A DNA stretch of 64,000 nucleotides from Luteibaculum oceani (GTDB lineage: Bacteria; Bacteroidota; Bacteroidia; Flavobacteriales_D; Luteibaculaceae), in the NCBI RefSeq assembly GCF_007995015.1, contig NZ_VORB01000009.1, forward strand, positions 80,132 to 144,131, read 5' to 3'. Below, piece by piece: positions 52,652-63,836 of this stretch (within the stretch, counting starts at the first letter, position 1; the number at the start of each line of letters is the position of its first letter). Both the position numbers and the translations under genes were made by a program. The notes beneath the pieces were generated by a model. It saw nothing but the letters and a program-made list of their open reading frames with translations. It ran no database searches and was not told the DNA's origin.

Positions 52652-53410
52652 ATGAGGTTTATAATTTTATTTGCTATTACCCTGTTTTATCAATGTGGAA
52701 ATGCACAATCCTACAATTTTAAATTTCAAGCGCATCAACCTCCGAGCCATGCGGTTTGGACAGAGCTTTTGAGTAAAAATGTAGATGAAAAAGGAAAAGT
52801 AAATTACCGCGGATTTATAGGAGACAGTACCAAGCTTAACAGCTATCTGGAAACGCTTTCAAAAAATCCTCCTCACGAAACTAAATGGACAAAGGAAGAT
52901 CAGATTGCCTATTGGATTAACGCATACAATGCCTTCACCGTTCAATTGATAATTAGAAATTATCCGGTGGAGAGCATTAAGGATATAGGCGGGAAAATTC
53001 CTTTTATCAATAGTTCATGGGATATTAAATTTATAGCAATAGGAGGCGAGGTGTTCGACCTAAACAATTTGGAGCACGGTATTCTTAGAAAGTATTTTAA
53101 TGAACCTCGCATTCATTTTGCAGTTAACTGTGCTTCAATTTCCTGTCCAAAACTTAGGAATGAGGCCTACGAGGGTAAAAAGTTAAACGCACAACTTAGC
53201 GATCAAACTAAGAGTTTTTTAGCAGATACCTCTAAAAACAAATTTTTGAGCGCAGAAAAAGCGGAGTTATCTAAATTGTTTAAATGGTTTACCGGTGATT
53301 TTACCAAAAACGAAAGTCTTATTTCATTTATAAATCGTTATGCTCCCAAAAAGCTTAATAAGGATGCCGATATCGATTATTTAGAGTACAATTGGTCTTT
53401 AAACGAGTAG
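52652..53410 (+). CDS. DUF547-domain exported protein
   Basis: 252 residues with a signal peptide (cleavage probably after GNAQ; a Cys at 15 also allows a lipoprotein reading). DUF547 landmarks: KEDQIAYWINAYNAFTVQLI, NLEHGILRKYFNEPRIHFAV and NCASISCPKLRNEAY. These Cys/His-containing segments resemble a transglutaminase- or papain-like fold, but no activity is established. It heads a run of six plus-strand genes, followed 3 bp later by the FAD oxidoreductase. Confidence 0.88.
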   Translation: MRFIILFAITLFYQCGNAQSYNFKFQAHQPPSHAVWTELLSKNVDEKGKVNYRGFIGDSTKLNSYLETLSKNPPHETKWTKEDQIAYWINAYNAFTVQLIIRNYPVESIKDIGGKIPFINSSWDIKFIAIGGEVFDLNNLEHGILRKYFNEPRIHFAVNCASISCPKLRNEAYEGKKLNAQLSDQTKSFLADTSKNKFLSAEKAELSKLFKWFTGDFTKNESLISFINRYAPKKLNKDADIDYLEYNWSLNE

Positions 53411-53413
53411 GTT

Positions 53414-54753
<1,340 letters not shown>

Positions 54754-54757
<4 letters not shown>

Positions 54758-56331
54758 AAAGATTAAAGCATATATCATCCTTGCTAATTTTTCTAGGCCT
54801 GTTTTGGTTTAATGCCTTGTTATTTACCGGTCCCTTTGTTGTGGATGCCGAAATTTTAGACAAGCACCTTTCCGAACAACAAAAAGAAAATCTTGGAGAC
54901 ATTTTGGCTGAGGATGTTGTTGGTATGGAGTTTACAACTTCAGTTCAATTAGGTAATGCTATCACCGATATATATAAAAAGCGTAATGAGGCGCTAAAAA
55001 AGGCAGAATTATGGGATAAAGTAATGTACCAAGACCCTCAATCTTTCGCTTTTCCAATTGTAAAGGATGCTTCTCAAAGCCATGCAAAAAGCTACCCTGC
55101 TATGGCTTTTTTGTTAAGTATAGGGTTAATGATAATTGGTGGCTTGGGATACATCGTGCCTAATATTAAACTGCTGGGATACAAGGGGATAAAGAATAAT
55201 CATATCTATCACCAAGGCCTTACCTCAGGGAAAGTATCAGGTATTATTCTGGGGAGTTATTTAATCTTGTTTTATATCCTATTGTACTGGTTTCCAGCCT
55301 ACATTGTCAATTGGGTTTTACTGGTTGATCCCTTCAGCCTTGCGATTAGTGGAAACCCAGCTTCGCAATGGTTTTTGTATGGTTTTATGTATTGTTTGGT
55401 AATGGCTGTAATGGGGGTAAGGATGGCCATTAAATACCGACATAATAAATATCAATTGATTCGCACCGGCTCAGTGGTTTTCTTTCAAATAAGCTTTGCT
55501 TTTTTAATCCCAGAAATATTGGTTCGGTTCAATAAGCCCTATATGGATTTTAAGAATATATGGCCCTTGGATTATGATTTCTTTTTCGGTTGGAATTTAG
55601 ACCAATTGGTAGCCGAAGGAACTCTTGGCTTATTCATGTTAATTTGGGGCATAGCGCTTGTTGTAGTGGCGGTTCCAGTATTTACTTATTTCTATGGAAA
55701 AAGATGGTATTGTAGCTGGGTTTGTGGTTGTGGTGGTTTGGCTGAAACTGCGGGAGATCCATTCCGTCAACTTTCAGATAAGTCTTTAAAGGCCTGGAAA
55801 ATTGAACGCTATTCTATTCATGGAGTACTGGTCTTCGCCATAATCATGACCGGTTTAACCTTGTACACATATTTTTCTGGATCGAGCACGGTTTTAGGCT
55901 TAAATACTTATGATGTACAAAAAAGCTATGGATTTTTAATTGGTTCTGCATTTGCTGGTGTGGTTGGCACTGGTTTTTATCCAATGATGGGTAACAGAGT
56001 TTGGTGTAGGTTTGGTTGTCCTTTGGCTGCATACCTTGGATTAGTTCAACGATTTAAAAGTCGATTTAGAATAACCACTAATGGGGGGCAATGTATTTCT
56101 TGTGGAAACTGCTCTACTTATTGCGAAATGGGTATTGATGTTCGATGGTACGCGCAGCGTGGTCAGAACATAGTTAGATCGAGTTGCGTTGGTTGTGGGG
56201 TTTGCTCTGCCGTTTGCCCTCGAGGGGTACTAAAACTAGAAAATGGTCCCGAAAAGGGAAGGGTTAACAATAATCCTATTATCATTGGCAACGATAAAAC
56301 GGTTACCCTCGATTTAAAAGAGAATTTATAG
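54754..56331 (+). CDS. NapH/CcoG-like membrane protein with 4Fe-4S clusters
   Basis: A 525-residue membrane protein with about 8 helices. Cysteine motifs: CSWVCGCG (about 320), CRFGCP (about 418), and two ferredoxin-type 4Fe-4S motifs, CISCGNCSTYC (447) and CVGCGVCSAVC (478). This is the NapH/NosR/CcoG layout, where the clusters pass electrons between a quinol-side donor and a partner. The coupled FAD oxidoreductase is the obvious partner. The N-terminal 110 residues form an extracytoplasmic domain not typical of short NapH. No nitrate or nitrous oxide reductase is nearby. Confidence 0.88.
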
Positions 56332-56335
56332 CGAT

Positions 56336-57022
56336 TTGATAGTTGATGTTGTTATTCCTGCATTAAACGAGGAGGATGCCATAGGATTGGTAATAAATGA
56401 TATACCTAAAGATTTAGTCAGAAATATATATGTTGTAGACAACGCCAGTACCGATAAAACGCCAGAGGTAGCAAAGGAAGCCGGTGCTATAGTGGTTAAG
56501 CAAAACCAACGTGGGTACGGTGCGGCATGTTTGGCAGGTATAGAAAGAATAAAAAACAGCGGTCAGTTTCCTGATATCCTTGTATTTTTGGACGGCGATT
56601 ACAGCGATCATCCGGAACAAATGCCCAATCTTACCCAGCCTATTATTACGAATAAAACCGATATGGTAATTGGTTCTCGTGCATTGGGAAACAGGGAAAG
56701 CGGATCTATGATGCCTCAACAGGTTTTTGGAAATTGGTTGGCAACTTTCTTGATTCGAATGATATATGGTTTTCGCTACAGCGATCTAGGCCCTTTTAGA
56801 GCTATTCGTTGGAGTGCTTTAGAGAAAATAAATATGCAGGATAGAGATTTTGGCTGGACAGTGGAAATGCAGATAAAAGCTTTAAAGCATAAATTGGCCA
56901 TTTCTGAAGTTCCTGTAGACTATCGACAAAGGAGAGGGCACTCTAAAATAGCGGGAACGGTAAAAGGAACGGTTTTAGCAGGATACAAAATTATTTACAC
57001 GATTTTTAAATACGCCAAATGA
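56336..57022 (+). CDS. Glycosyltransferase family 2, dolichyl-phosphate-sugar synthase type
   Basis: 228 residues starting at TTG 56336. GT2 motifs: VVIPALNEEDAIGLVINDI, VVDNASTDKTPE, and FLDGDYSDHPEQM with a DGD metal motif. The C-terminal RQRRGHSKIAGTVKGTVLAG is typical of dolichyl- or undecaprenyl-phosphate glucose/mannose synthases. It would charge a polyprenyl phosphate with one sugar on the cytoplasmic face. The GT-C-like membrane protein encoded two genes downstream could use the product. Confidence 0.9.
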   Translation: MIVDVVIPALNEEDAIGLVINDIPKDLVRNIYVVDNASTDKTPEVAKEAGAIVVKQNQRGYGAACLAGIERIKNSGQFPDILVFLDGDYSDHPEQMPNLTQPIITNKTDMVIGSRALGNRESGSMMPQQVFGNWLATFLIRMIYGFRYSDLGPFRAIRWSALEKINMQDRDFGWTVEMQIKALKHKLAISEVPVDYRQRRGHSKIAGTVKGTVLAGYKIIYTIFKYAK

Positions 57023-58491
57023 TAGTTATTCTGGCCACCTACGGCATTTTATTACTCTTTATTTCTGTATACGTAAGCTTCCAGCTCATACACTGGGTGG
57101 CCTATAAAAGAGCCAATAAAGGGGATAAAAATTCTAGTGGTTTTATAGTTACACCCGAGGTTTGGCCCATGGTTACCGTGCAATTGCCGCTTTTCAATGA
57201 AAAATTTGTGGTGGAGCGACTGATAGATGCCGTTGATCGGTTGGATTACCCTACAGAGAAGCTAGAAATTCAGATACTGGATGATAGCACAGATGAAACC
57301 ACCGAAATTATCGGGAGAAAGCTTAATGATTCTAAGCTGAAACACAGTTTTCTCCATGTAAGAAGAGATAGTAGAGAGGGATATAAAGCGGGTGCGCTTC
57401 AATATGGAATGGATAGGTGCAATGGGGTTTTTATCGCCATTTTCGATGCCGATTTCATTCCTCCTGCAGATTATTTAAAAAATACAATTCCACAATTTCA
57501 ATCGGAGAAAATTGGAATGGTACAGGCCAGATGGGGACATATAAATCAAAATGATTCCTTGCTAACTCAAATGCAGGCTTTCGGCTTAGATGCCCATTTT
57601 ACCATTGAGCAGGTGGGGAGAAATGCAGCCGAAGCCTTTATAAATTTTAATGGAACAGCTGGGGTGTGGCGTAAAACTTGCATCTACGATTCTGGAGGAT
57701 GGAGTCATGATACCCTTACCGAGGATTTAGATCTTAGTTATCGGGCTCAAATAAGGGGCTGGAAATTTGTGTACGATGAGCAAATTGAAGTACCCGCAGA
57801 GTTACCTTCTAATATGGCAGCCTTGCGTGGTCAGCAATTTAGATGGACTAAAGGAGGGGCAGAATGTCTTAGGAAGTTAGTTCCTGTCTTACTAAAATCA
57901 AAAGTTGGGTTTTGGCAAAAAATTAATGGTCTGGTGCACCTATCTAACAGCTTTTTATTTCTCGCCATTTTGGGTTGTGCGCTTTTAAGTGTTCCAAGCC
58001 TGTTTATTAAAATTCATACCAACGAATACAGCAGCTTTTTCAACTGGGCAGGAATTTTTGTTTCAAGCCTTTTAGCCTTGTGTATAATTTACGCAACGGC
58101 GTACCAAAGAACTAAAGGAGATTTAAGGGGGTTTTGGTGGAGATTTCCTACCTTTTTGTCTGTATCTATGGGCTTAAGTCTGCACAATGCTATAGCGGTA
58201 TTAGAGGGCTACATGGGTAAGAAGAGTCCATTTATTAGAACGCCAAAGGCGGGTGATGCCGAAGATGAACTTGCCTTTAGGTTGAGCTATATTAAGGAAC
58301 ATATTTCCCCAATTACCTGGATAGAATTAGGTTTGGCAATGATGTTCGCAGCTACCGCGGTTTATGGAATTTACCATTTGGAATTTGGTTTGGTTCCTTT
58401 CCATACTATGTTGGCTGTTGGGTATTTTTACATCGCCACAAATTCCTTAGCTGTGCTAAGACCTCGATTAAATGGGGCGCTTCAGAGTTAA
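57019..58491 (+). CDS. Processive-type membrane glycosyltransferase family 2 (cellulose synthase-like)
   Basis: 490 residues. One N-terminal helix is followed by the GT2 catalytic domain: DDS (88-90), DAD (143-145), TEDLD (234-238) and QQFRW (272-276), the D,D,D,QxxRW set of membrane polysaccharide synthases and glucan/ceramide glucosyltransferases. Four to five C-terminal helices follow. It overlaps its upstream neighbour by 4 bp. The product could be a glycolipid or a polysaccharide; no BcsB- or PilZ-like partner is present, which favours a glycolipid. Confidence 0.9.
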   Translation: MIVILATYGILLLFISVYVSFQLIHWVAYKRANKGDKNSSGFIVTPEVWPMVTVQLPLFNEKFVVERLIDAVDRLDYPTEKLEIQILDDSTDETTEIIGRKLNDSKLKHSFLHVRRDSREGYKAGALQYGMDRCNGVFIAIFDADFIPPADYLKNTIPQFQSEKIGMVQARWGHINQNDSLLTQMQAFGLDAHFTIEQVGRNAAEAFINFNGTAGVWRKTCIYDSGGWSHDTLTEDLDLSYRAQIRGWKFVYDEQIEVPAELPSNMAALRGQQFRWTKGGAECLRKLVPVLLKSKVGFWQKINGLVHLSNSFLFLAILGCALLSVPSLFIKIHTNEYSSFFNWAGIFVSSLLALCIIYATAYQRTKGDLRGFWWRFPTFLSVSMGLSLHNAIAVLEGYMGKKSPFIRTPKAGDAEDELAFRLSYIKEHISPITWIELGLAMMFAATAVYGIYHLEFGLVPFHTMLAVGYFYIATNSLAVLRPRLNGALQS

Positions 58492-59791
58492 ATATCTACT
58501 CTTAACACTTTGGGTAATCACCCTAGGGTTATTGTTAAAAATACCAGGGTCAAGGTTAGAAATGTGGGGTATAATTCCGCTGTACGGAATTGCCTTCGCA
58601 AATTATTTGGCGCTCAATAAATCCAGGATTCATTTTTTAGAAATTTCTCTTGTTTCACTGGCGCTGCTTGTTGTAACCTCCACGGATTTGCCAATAATGT
58701 CAGACGATTTTTATCGTTTTTATTGGGATGGGTTTGTATTTAGCGAAGGGATAAATGTTTACCAGTATACCCCTGAGCAATTGGGTGATATTATTTCCGT
58801 AGATGCTTCATTAATATTGGTGCTGGAGGGGATGAATTCACCAAGCTACTTTGCGGTTTATACCCCTTTAAACGAATTGTTTTACGCCCTACCGTTTTAC
58901 CTTGGCATTAAAGGTTTGGGCCAATTTGTATTTTTCCAACGAGTCCTGTTTACACTCTTTTATCTGTTTGCGTATTGTTCGATTGGGAGAGTGGAAAATA
59001 ATGGCTTAAAAACTGGTCTTAATTGGTTGTTTTTAAACCCTTTACTTTGGTTGGAGGGGCTGGGAAACTTGCATGTTGAAGGCATCATAATCTGCATAGC
59101 AATAAGTGCAGCCGCTATTGCATATAAAAACAGAGTTTTTGCTGGGATTTTGGCTTCAATTTCGGTGGTTTTGAAGATTTCTACCCTTCCCATCTTCTTG
59201 TATTTTACCCTTTGGTTTCGAGGGAAAATTAGACGTTTGTTTATCCTTTTAACCTTGGTGCTTGGATTGGGCTCATTGCTTGTAATTGGGGAAATAAACC
59301 ATTTGGAGAATCTCATTTCCAGCCTTAGACTGTTTTCCGAAACCTTTGAGTTCAATGGTAGCATATACCAGTTAGTAAATTACCTGGTTAGCCAAATAGT
59401 AGGCTATAATTCCATTTTTTACGTAGGGAAAACCCTAAATCTATTGGCCTTAATTTTTGGTGGGATCATAATTTATCGATGGCATAAAAAGCAGGAGCAC
59501 GAAGGAGCTTCCAATTGGGCGCTTATGGCGCAAGTATTAGCGGTGATATTTTTATTGTTTTCTACAACAGTTCACCCCTGGTATTTATTAATTCCGCTTT
59601 CCTTTTCTATATTTCTGATTAACCCGTTTGTTATAGCCTGGTCGGGGACAATAATGTTGAGTTATTTCTACTACCAGAATTATCAGTATGGATTGTGGAT
59701 TTGGCTTGAGTACTTGATACCTTTTGCCGTGGCTTTCATTTACAAATTAAAGACCGGCTCTTGGGTGAAATTCCATGATAGTAGACTTTAA
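58472..59791 (+). CDS. Polytopic membrane protein, probable GT-C-fold mannosyltransferase
   Basis: 439 residues with about 11 membrane helices. After the first helices comes SDDFYRFYWDGFVFSEGINV, an acidic loop motif like the catalytic first loop of GT-C enzymes (GT87/DUF2029-like), then NVYQYTP, frequent in that family. It overlaps the GT2 gene by 20 bp and ends the run, with a convergent 45-bp overlap with xerD. Together with the polyprenyl-phosphate sugar synthase it could glycosylate a lipid or surface molecule on the periplasmic side. Confidence 0.75.
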   Translation: MGRFRVKYLLLTLWVITLGLLLKIPGSRLEMWGIIPLYGIAFANYLALNKSRIHFLEISLVSLALLVVTSTDLPIMSDDFYRFYWDGFVFSEGINVYQYTPEQLGDIISVDASLILVLEGMNSPSYFAVYTPLNELFYALPFYLGIKGLGQFVFFQRVLFTLFYLFAYCSIGRVENNGLKTGLNWLFLNPLLWLEGLGNLHVEGIIICIAISAAAIAYKNRVFAGILASISVVLKISTLPIFLYFTLWFRGKIRRLFILLTLVLGLGSLLVIGEINHLENLISSLRLFSETFEFNGSIYQLVNYLVSQIVGYNSIFYVGKTLNLLALIFGGIIIYRWHKKQEHEGASNWALMAQVLAVIFLLFSTTVHPWYLLIPLSFSIFLINPFVIAWSGTIMLSYFYYQNYQYGLWIWLEYLIPFAVAFIYKLKTGSWVKFHDSRL

Positions 59792-60646
59792 ATAATCTCT
59801 ATCTAAATGCGTGTAAATCTCGGTAGTCGTGATCGATTCATGGCCAAGCATTTCTTGTACAGCGCGTAAATCGGCACCTCCTTCAACCAAATGAGAGGCA
59901 AACGAATGGCGGAAGGTGTGGGGGCTGATTTTCTTTTCAATTCCAGCACGCTCTGCCAGAGATTTTACAATCATGAAAATCATAACCCGAGAGATCTTTT
60001 TGCCATTCTTATTTAGGAATAAAAAATCCTCGTGTCCGTCCGCAATATTGGTGTGAACTCGATAATCGTGAATGTAATGCGAAATTAACTTTTTGGCTGT
60101 GGAACCAAGAGGAACCAACCTTTCTTTATTTCCTTTACCTTCTATTTTGATGTAATCTTCCTCGAAATTGATATTAGAAATTTTCAGACCAATTAATTCG
60201 CTAACCCTAAGTCCGCAACCGTACAGGGTTTCTATGATCGTTTTATTTCTGTATCCATCTTTTTTACTCAGGTCTATGGCCTCAATAAGTAGATCAATTT
60301 CTTCAACAGATAGTGTGTCGGGTAGGTAGGTGGGTAATTTGGGACTTTCGAGTAATTCTGTTGGGTTGTCTTCAATAATTTCCTCTATGAGTAGGTAGTT
60401 GTAGAAGGATTTTACCCCGGAAATTAAACGCGCCAAGCTTCTGGCGGCAATACCTGTTTTATTTACCTCAGTAATGAATTTATTAAAGTCGGTAAGTTCT
60501 AATGCTTGCGGAGATTTATTGTTTTTTTTGCCAAACTCTATAAGTTTGTTTAAATCGCGTAGATAATTTTCAACGGTATTATCCGAAAGTGATTTTTCTA
60601 ATTTTAAAAAGGATTTATATCCACTTTTGTAAAGATCCCAACTCAT
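59747..60646 (-). CDS. xerD: Tyrosine recombinase XerD
   Basis: 299 residues with an N-terminal SAM-like core-binding domain and a C-terminal catalytic domain. The catalytic set is complete: Arg 147 (GCGLRVSEL), Lys 171 or nearby (KGNKERLVPL), His 243 and Arg 246 (HTFRHSFASHL), His 269 (LGHES) and Tyr 278 (EIYTHL). Length and motifs fit XerD, which resolves chromosome dimers at dif with XerC. No dif site or mobile element was seen here. Its start is 3 bp from the divergent aroQ start. Confidence 0.92.
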   Translation of the reverse strand: MSWDLYKSGYKSFLKLEKSLSDNTVENYLRDLNKLIEFGKKNNKSPQALELTDFNKFITEVNKTGIAARSLARLISGVKSFYNYLLIEEIIEDNPTELLESPKLPTYLPDTLSVEEIDLLIEAIDLSKKDGYRNKTIIETLYGCGLRVSELIGLKISNINFEEDYIKIEGKGNKERLVPLGSTAKKLISHYIHDYRVHTNIADGHEDFLFLNKNGKKISRVMIFMIVKSLAERAGIEKKISPHTFRHSFASHLVEGGADLRAVQEMLGHESITTTEIYTHLDRDYLKSTIMEFHPRAGL

Positions 60647-60649
60647 AGA

Positions 60650-61084
60650 ATGAAAAAAGCAGTCTGCATTATTAATGGCCCAAATTTAAACTTATTGGGC
60701 ACGCGGGAACCCGATATTTACGGGAATGTCACCCTTGAGGGGATAATAAATTCTTTACAGCAATCCTATCCGGAATATACCATTGCTCATTTCCAGAGCA
60801 ATAGTGAGGGGGAATTGGTGAACAAGATCCAAGAATTGGGTAACGAATATGAATTTGGAATTATTAATGCAGCGGCTTATACCCACACCTCAGTCGCCAT
60901 AAGAGATGCAATTTCGGCGGTTTCATGTAACTTTATAGAAGTTCATTTGAGCAATGTTTTTGCTCGGGAGGAGTTTAGGAAAGAGTCCTTATTGAGTGAT
61001 GTTTGCCAAGGAGTTATAACTGGTTTTGGAGCCCAGAGCTACTTCATGGCAATGCAGTTTATTCGTTCACAAAGCGGCGGGTAG
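60650..61084 (+). CDS. aroQ: Type II 3-dehydroquinate dehydratase
   Basis: A 144-residue shikimate-pathway enzyme that converts 3-dehydroquinate to 3-dehydroshikimate. Motifs: INGPNLNLLGTREPDIYG with the catalytic Tyr, FQSNSEGELVNKI, INAAAYTHTSVAIRDA and EVHLSNVFAREEFR. Normal length for the dodecameric class. CACTTTTG (60622-60629, one mismatch from the -7 consensus) lies inside xerD and may be its promoter. The last 26 bp overlap the convergent glycosyltransferase gene. Confidence 0.96.
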   Translation: MKKAVCIINGPNLNLLGTREPDIYGNVTLEGIINSLQQSYPEYTIAHFQSNSEGELVNKIQELGNEYEFGIINAAAYTHTSVAIRDAISAVSCNFIEVHLSNVFAREEFRKESLLSDVCQGVITGFGAQSYFMAMQFIRSQSGG

Positions 61085-62099
61085 GAAACTTGCCAAACTT
61101 TCTTTTGCGGGAAACGAAATACATCCAGATTGCACTTCCGTTAAAAACCCCCGTTCTATTTACATCTTTGTGCTCTTCCTGTAGTCTTTCTCTTTTGTCT
61201 AAAACCAGTTTCCAGTCTTTGAAAAAGGCCCGGTGTGCCTTATAAATTTCTATGGCATGCCTAGGTATTCCACGTAGAACGAAGTTTATGGCAGACAATC
61301 CATCGAGCAGGAGACGTTTAAATAGAATGAATTTAAAATCTGAATAGGGATAGTTTTTTACCAGAAGACTAAGTCCATTTCGGTAATTGAGGAAGGTTTT
61401 AAATGGACTCATCATGGCTAAGGTTCCTCCACCAACATGGTACACTACCGATTTTGGTTCCACATAAATTTTGTGGCCCATATTTTTAAGCCGATGGCAA
61501 AGATCTATTTCCTCCATGTGTGCAAAGAAATCTTCATCAAATCCTTTTGCTTTATGGAAAGCCCAGCTTTTTATCGCAAAACATGCTCCGCTAGCCCAAA
61601 ACACTTCCCTTGCGTTGTCGTACTGCCCCAAATCTTGTTCTAATTCACCAAAAATCCTTCCTCGGCAAAATGGAAAATACTCCCTATCTATAAAGCCACC
61701 AGAGCCTCCAGCGTACTCAAAATACGACTTGTTGTCGTAGGCTAAAATTTTGGGCTGACAAGCGGTGATATGGTGCTCCGATTCTAAGCGATTTATTAAG
61801 GGGATGTCCCAATTTTTGGTGACTTCTATGTCGCTGTTGAGGAGGATGAAAAACTCATATCCTAGCGTTGCAAGACCGTAATTATATCCGCCAGCATAGC
61901 CGTAATTTTTTGGAAGAACAATCAGGCGTAGAGACGGATAATGCTCTTGAAGGAATTTAACGGAGTTGTCTGTAGATGCGTTATCTACAACAACAACTTC
62001 GGTTTTTTCGCTGGTATTTTCCAAAACATTGGGAAGGAACTTTTCCAAAAAGTGTACCCCATTGTAATTAAGAATAACTGCTGCTGAATTGTACTTCAA
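61059..62099 (-). CDS. Glycosyltransferase family 2 (rhamnosyltransferase-like)
   Basis: 346 residues. Motifs: AAVILNYNGVHFLEKFLPNV, VVVDNASTDNSVKFLQEHYP, LLNSDIEVTKNWD (DXD-like) and ASGACFAIKSWAFHKAKGFD followed by AHMEEIDLCHRLKN. This is the WbbL-like GT2 subfamily that adds rhamnose or other sugars to surface polysaccharides. It lies 27 bp after the GWxTD gene, so the two may share a transcript. Donor and acceptor are unknown. Confidence 0.92.
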   Translation of the reverse strand: MKYNSAAVILNYNGVHFLEKFLPNVLENTSEKTEVVVVDNASTDNSVKFLQEHYPSLRLIVLPKNYGYAGGYNYGLATLGYEFFILLNSDIEVTKNWDIPLINRLESEHHITACQPKILAYDNKSYFEYAGGSGGFIDREYFPFCRGRIFGELEQDLGQYDNAREVFWASGACFAIKSWAFHKAKGFDEDFFAHMEEIDLCHRLKNMGHKIYVEPKSVVYHVGGGTLAMMSPFKTFLNYRNGLSLLVKNYPYSDFKFILFKRLLLDGLSAINFVLRGIPRHAIEIYKAHRAFFKDWKLVLDKRERLQEEHKDVNRTGVFNGSAIWMYFVSRKRKFGKFPTRRFVNE

Positions 62100-62126
62100 G
62101 GCTAAAGTTTTCGCTAAAATATAAGC

Positions 62127-63596
62127 TTATCGGGGGTTATTGTATAGGTCGCGGGCATTAATTCCGAAATTTCCTCTCGGATTCACTGGAATTGCAGAGT
62201 TGGTTGGAGTAGTTCTTTTCTGAAGCTCCATTTCCCAATTGGGGTTTCTAAACTCTCCTCGCATATCGCTGTGTAGTAATCGGTACTCATTTATGGCTAC
62301 ACTTGGATTGTAGAATACAAAGCGGATGTTATTGAACTGAGCTATGTTATCGTACTGCCAAATTTCATACGGATAGGCTGTTGGATCCGATGGTCGTTCT
62401 ATTCTGGAAGAGGGTTTTCCGTATTGCAAGTAAACTCTACCTCTGTCGGTTTCATATCCTCTTCGAATACTGTTTCCAAACATTTCTTGCACGGCATCCA
62501 CTTCTTTTTTGTACTCGTACCAAGCTATACTAGGTTGGGTTTGATTTCGATTCATCCAAAACTGAAGGAAAAAACGTTGCTTTTGTTTGGTGTCTGGAAG
62601 CATTTTTGCAGGATCGATAATGATGTGTTTTTCGTTTTGTCCTGCAATAGGGTAGCAGCTCGCGATATAATCGTTTAGCAAGCTGTCATTTTCCACTTTT
62701 CCAATAAAGGAATTGGCAAGGGCAATGTCTTCTATTTCAATAAGGGAAGGTTGGTACAAACTGTTTTCCCTGAAAAAAGATTTTTGCTGAGAAACAATCA
62801 CTTCATTGAGCGTATTTCTTACTTCAAATTGTAGCAGATATTTTCCATTTGGAACGTCGGTTAAATTAAAAGAGCCAACGACGGGAACAACTTCGCTGGC
62901 TTGGGCACGCTTAATTTTTTGCAGATTAAATAAAACCTCATGAGTCTCTGGGTGAACAATTTGGTAGCTATAGGCGAATTGCCCGCCCGGAAACTGCATT
63001 TTACTGTTGTAGATTTCGGTGTAGAAAATGATTTTATCCATTTCAGTTGGGAAAAAATCATTGAGGTAGGGAAGCATCAATCTATCGTTTCTATTGAAGG
63101 GGCTTCCAGGAATGGGGTTTCCTATTTCTGAAATAAATAAGAGATCGGATAAGAAAGCCGCGTAGTTCCCCGGAGCCTTGATATGCACCTTTTCCGTAAA
63201 AGATGTTTCTTTCGGCATGCTATCCAATCCCAGATCGAGGAGGCTTATTTCTATGCTATTTATACCAGAAGTTGCATTAAGACGAATAAGGTCCATGAAA
63301 AATTTCTCAGGAACATTATTGCTATAGCTTGGGGATAATACTTTAGAAATAGATGAGCTTACAATGGAATCCTGTTCGTCTTTAATTTTTACCGAAATCC
63401 CCGCTAAAAATTGCTTGGTAGAGTCTGTGGATGAAGGAAGTGGAGTAAGAGAATGTCCGTCTATATTAAAGATCAAATCTAAATAAGGTTGACCATTAGG
63501 TGAAGTGTACCGGGCGCTCATATAGTAGGCGAGGGGCTGAGCTGAGCAAGTTAAAGTACTGATTATTAATAAGGTGACCAGGTAAAAAAGTCGCAT
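62127..63596 (-). CDS. GWxTD-domain exported protein
   Basis: 489 residues with a signal peptide (ending TCSAQ). The C-terminal part fits the GWxTD family: KQRFFLQFWMNRN, where the GWxTD/FWxxRD core has drifted, then RRGYETDRGRVYLQYGKPSS and YPYEIWQYD. The N-terminal 300 residues are beta-rich, with segments such as NAVNGKYLLQFEV-type strands (here DVPNGKYLLQFEVRNTL). The domain is widespread in Bacteroidota and of unknown role. It starts 115 bp from tRNA-Ser on the opposite strand. Confidence 0.85.
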   Translation of the reverse strand: MRLFYLVTLLIISTLTCSAQPLAYYMSARYTSPNGQPYLDLIFNIDGHSLTPLPSSTDSTKQFLAGISVKIKDEQDSIVSSSISKVLSPSYSNNVPEKFFMDLIRLNATSGINSIEISLLDLGLDSMPKETSFTEKVHIKAPGNYAAFLSDLLFISEIGNPIPGSPFNRNDRLMLPYLNDFFPTEMDKIIFYTEIYNSKMQFPGGQFAYSYQIVHPETHEVLFNLQKIKRAQASEVVPVVGSFNLTDVPNGKYLLQFEVRNTLNEVIVSQQKSFFRENSLYQPSLIEIEDIALANSFIGKVENDSLLNDYIASCYPIAGQNEKHIIIDPAKMLPDTKQKQRFFLQFWMNRNQTQPSIAWYEYKKEVDAVQEMFGNSIRRGYETDRGRVYLQYGKPSSRIERPSDPTAYPYEIWQYDNIAQFNNIRFVFYNPSVAINEYRLLHSDMRGEFRNPNWEMELQKRTTPTNSAIPVNPRGNFGINARDLYNNPR

Positions 63597-63677
63597 GATT
63601 TCTTTGTTGCAACCAGTAAAGGTAAGGATAAAGACTATAGCGTTTAAGAGAAAAATGTAGAGAAATTGGTTTTTTAG

Positions 63678-63707
63678 TTTGTAGAATAATAAAAAGTACT
63701 ACTTTTG
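63678..63707 (+). promoter_or_regulatory. Promoter of tRNA-Ser
   Basis: TTTG (63678-63681), 18 bp, TACTTTTG (63700-63707): a full match to the Bacteroidota promoter, 4 bp before the mature tRNA. Confidence 0.65.
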
Positions 63708-63711
63708 CCCC

Positions 63712-63796
63712 GGAGAGTTGGCAGAGTGGTCGATTGCGGTGGTCTTGAAAACCATTGAGGGTAACACCTCCGGGGGTTCGAATCCCTCACTCTCCG
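63712..63796 (+). tRNA. tRNA-Ser (anticodon TGA)
   Basis: The acceptor arms GGAGAGT and ACTCTCC are complementary, with discriminator G (63796) as usual for Ser. The loop CTTGAAA gives TGA. A long variable arm (GAGGGTAACACCTC) marks class II. CCA follows directly at 63797-63799 and may be encoded. Confidence 0.95.
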
Positions 63797-63800
63797 CCAG

Positions 63801-63836
63801 AAAAAGCCCGTAAAACGATTGTTTTACGGGCTTTTT
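63801..63836 (+). terminator. Rho-independent terminator of tRNA-Ser
   Basis: A perfect 16-bp stem (AAAAAGCCCGTAAAAC with its complement) and GATT loop, ending in a T-run. The remaining 63837-64000 holds two further palindromes (63847-63873 and about 63878-63900) and no gene. Confidence 0.92.

Noticed and set aside
59747..60646. Integrase of a mobile element next to surface-sugar genes
   Set aside because: Length and motifs fit housekeeping XerD, and no attachment repeats or cargo genes flank it.
63797..63799. Encoded CCA tail of tRNA-Ser as a lineage trait
   Set aside because: The triplet is present, but tRNA-Arg lacks it and a CCA-adding-like enzyme is encoded; chance is enough.
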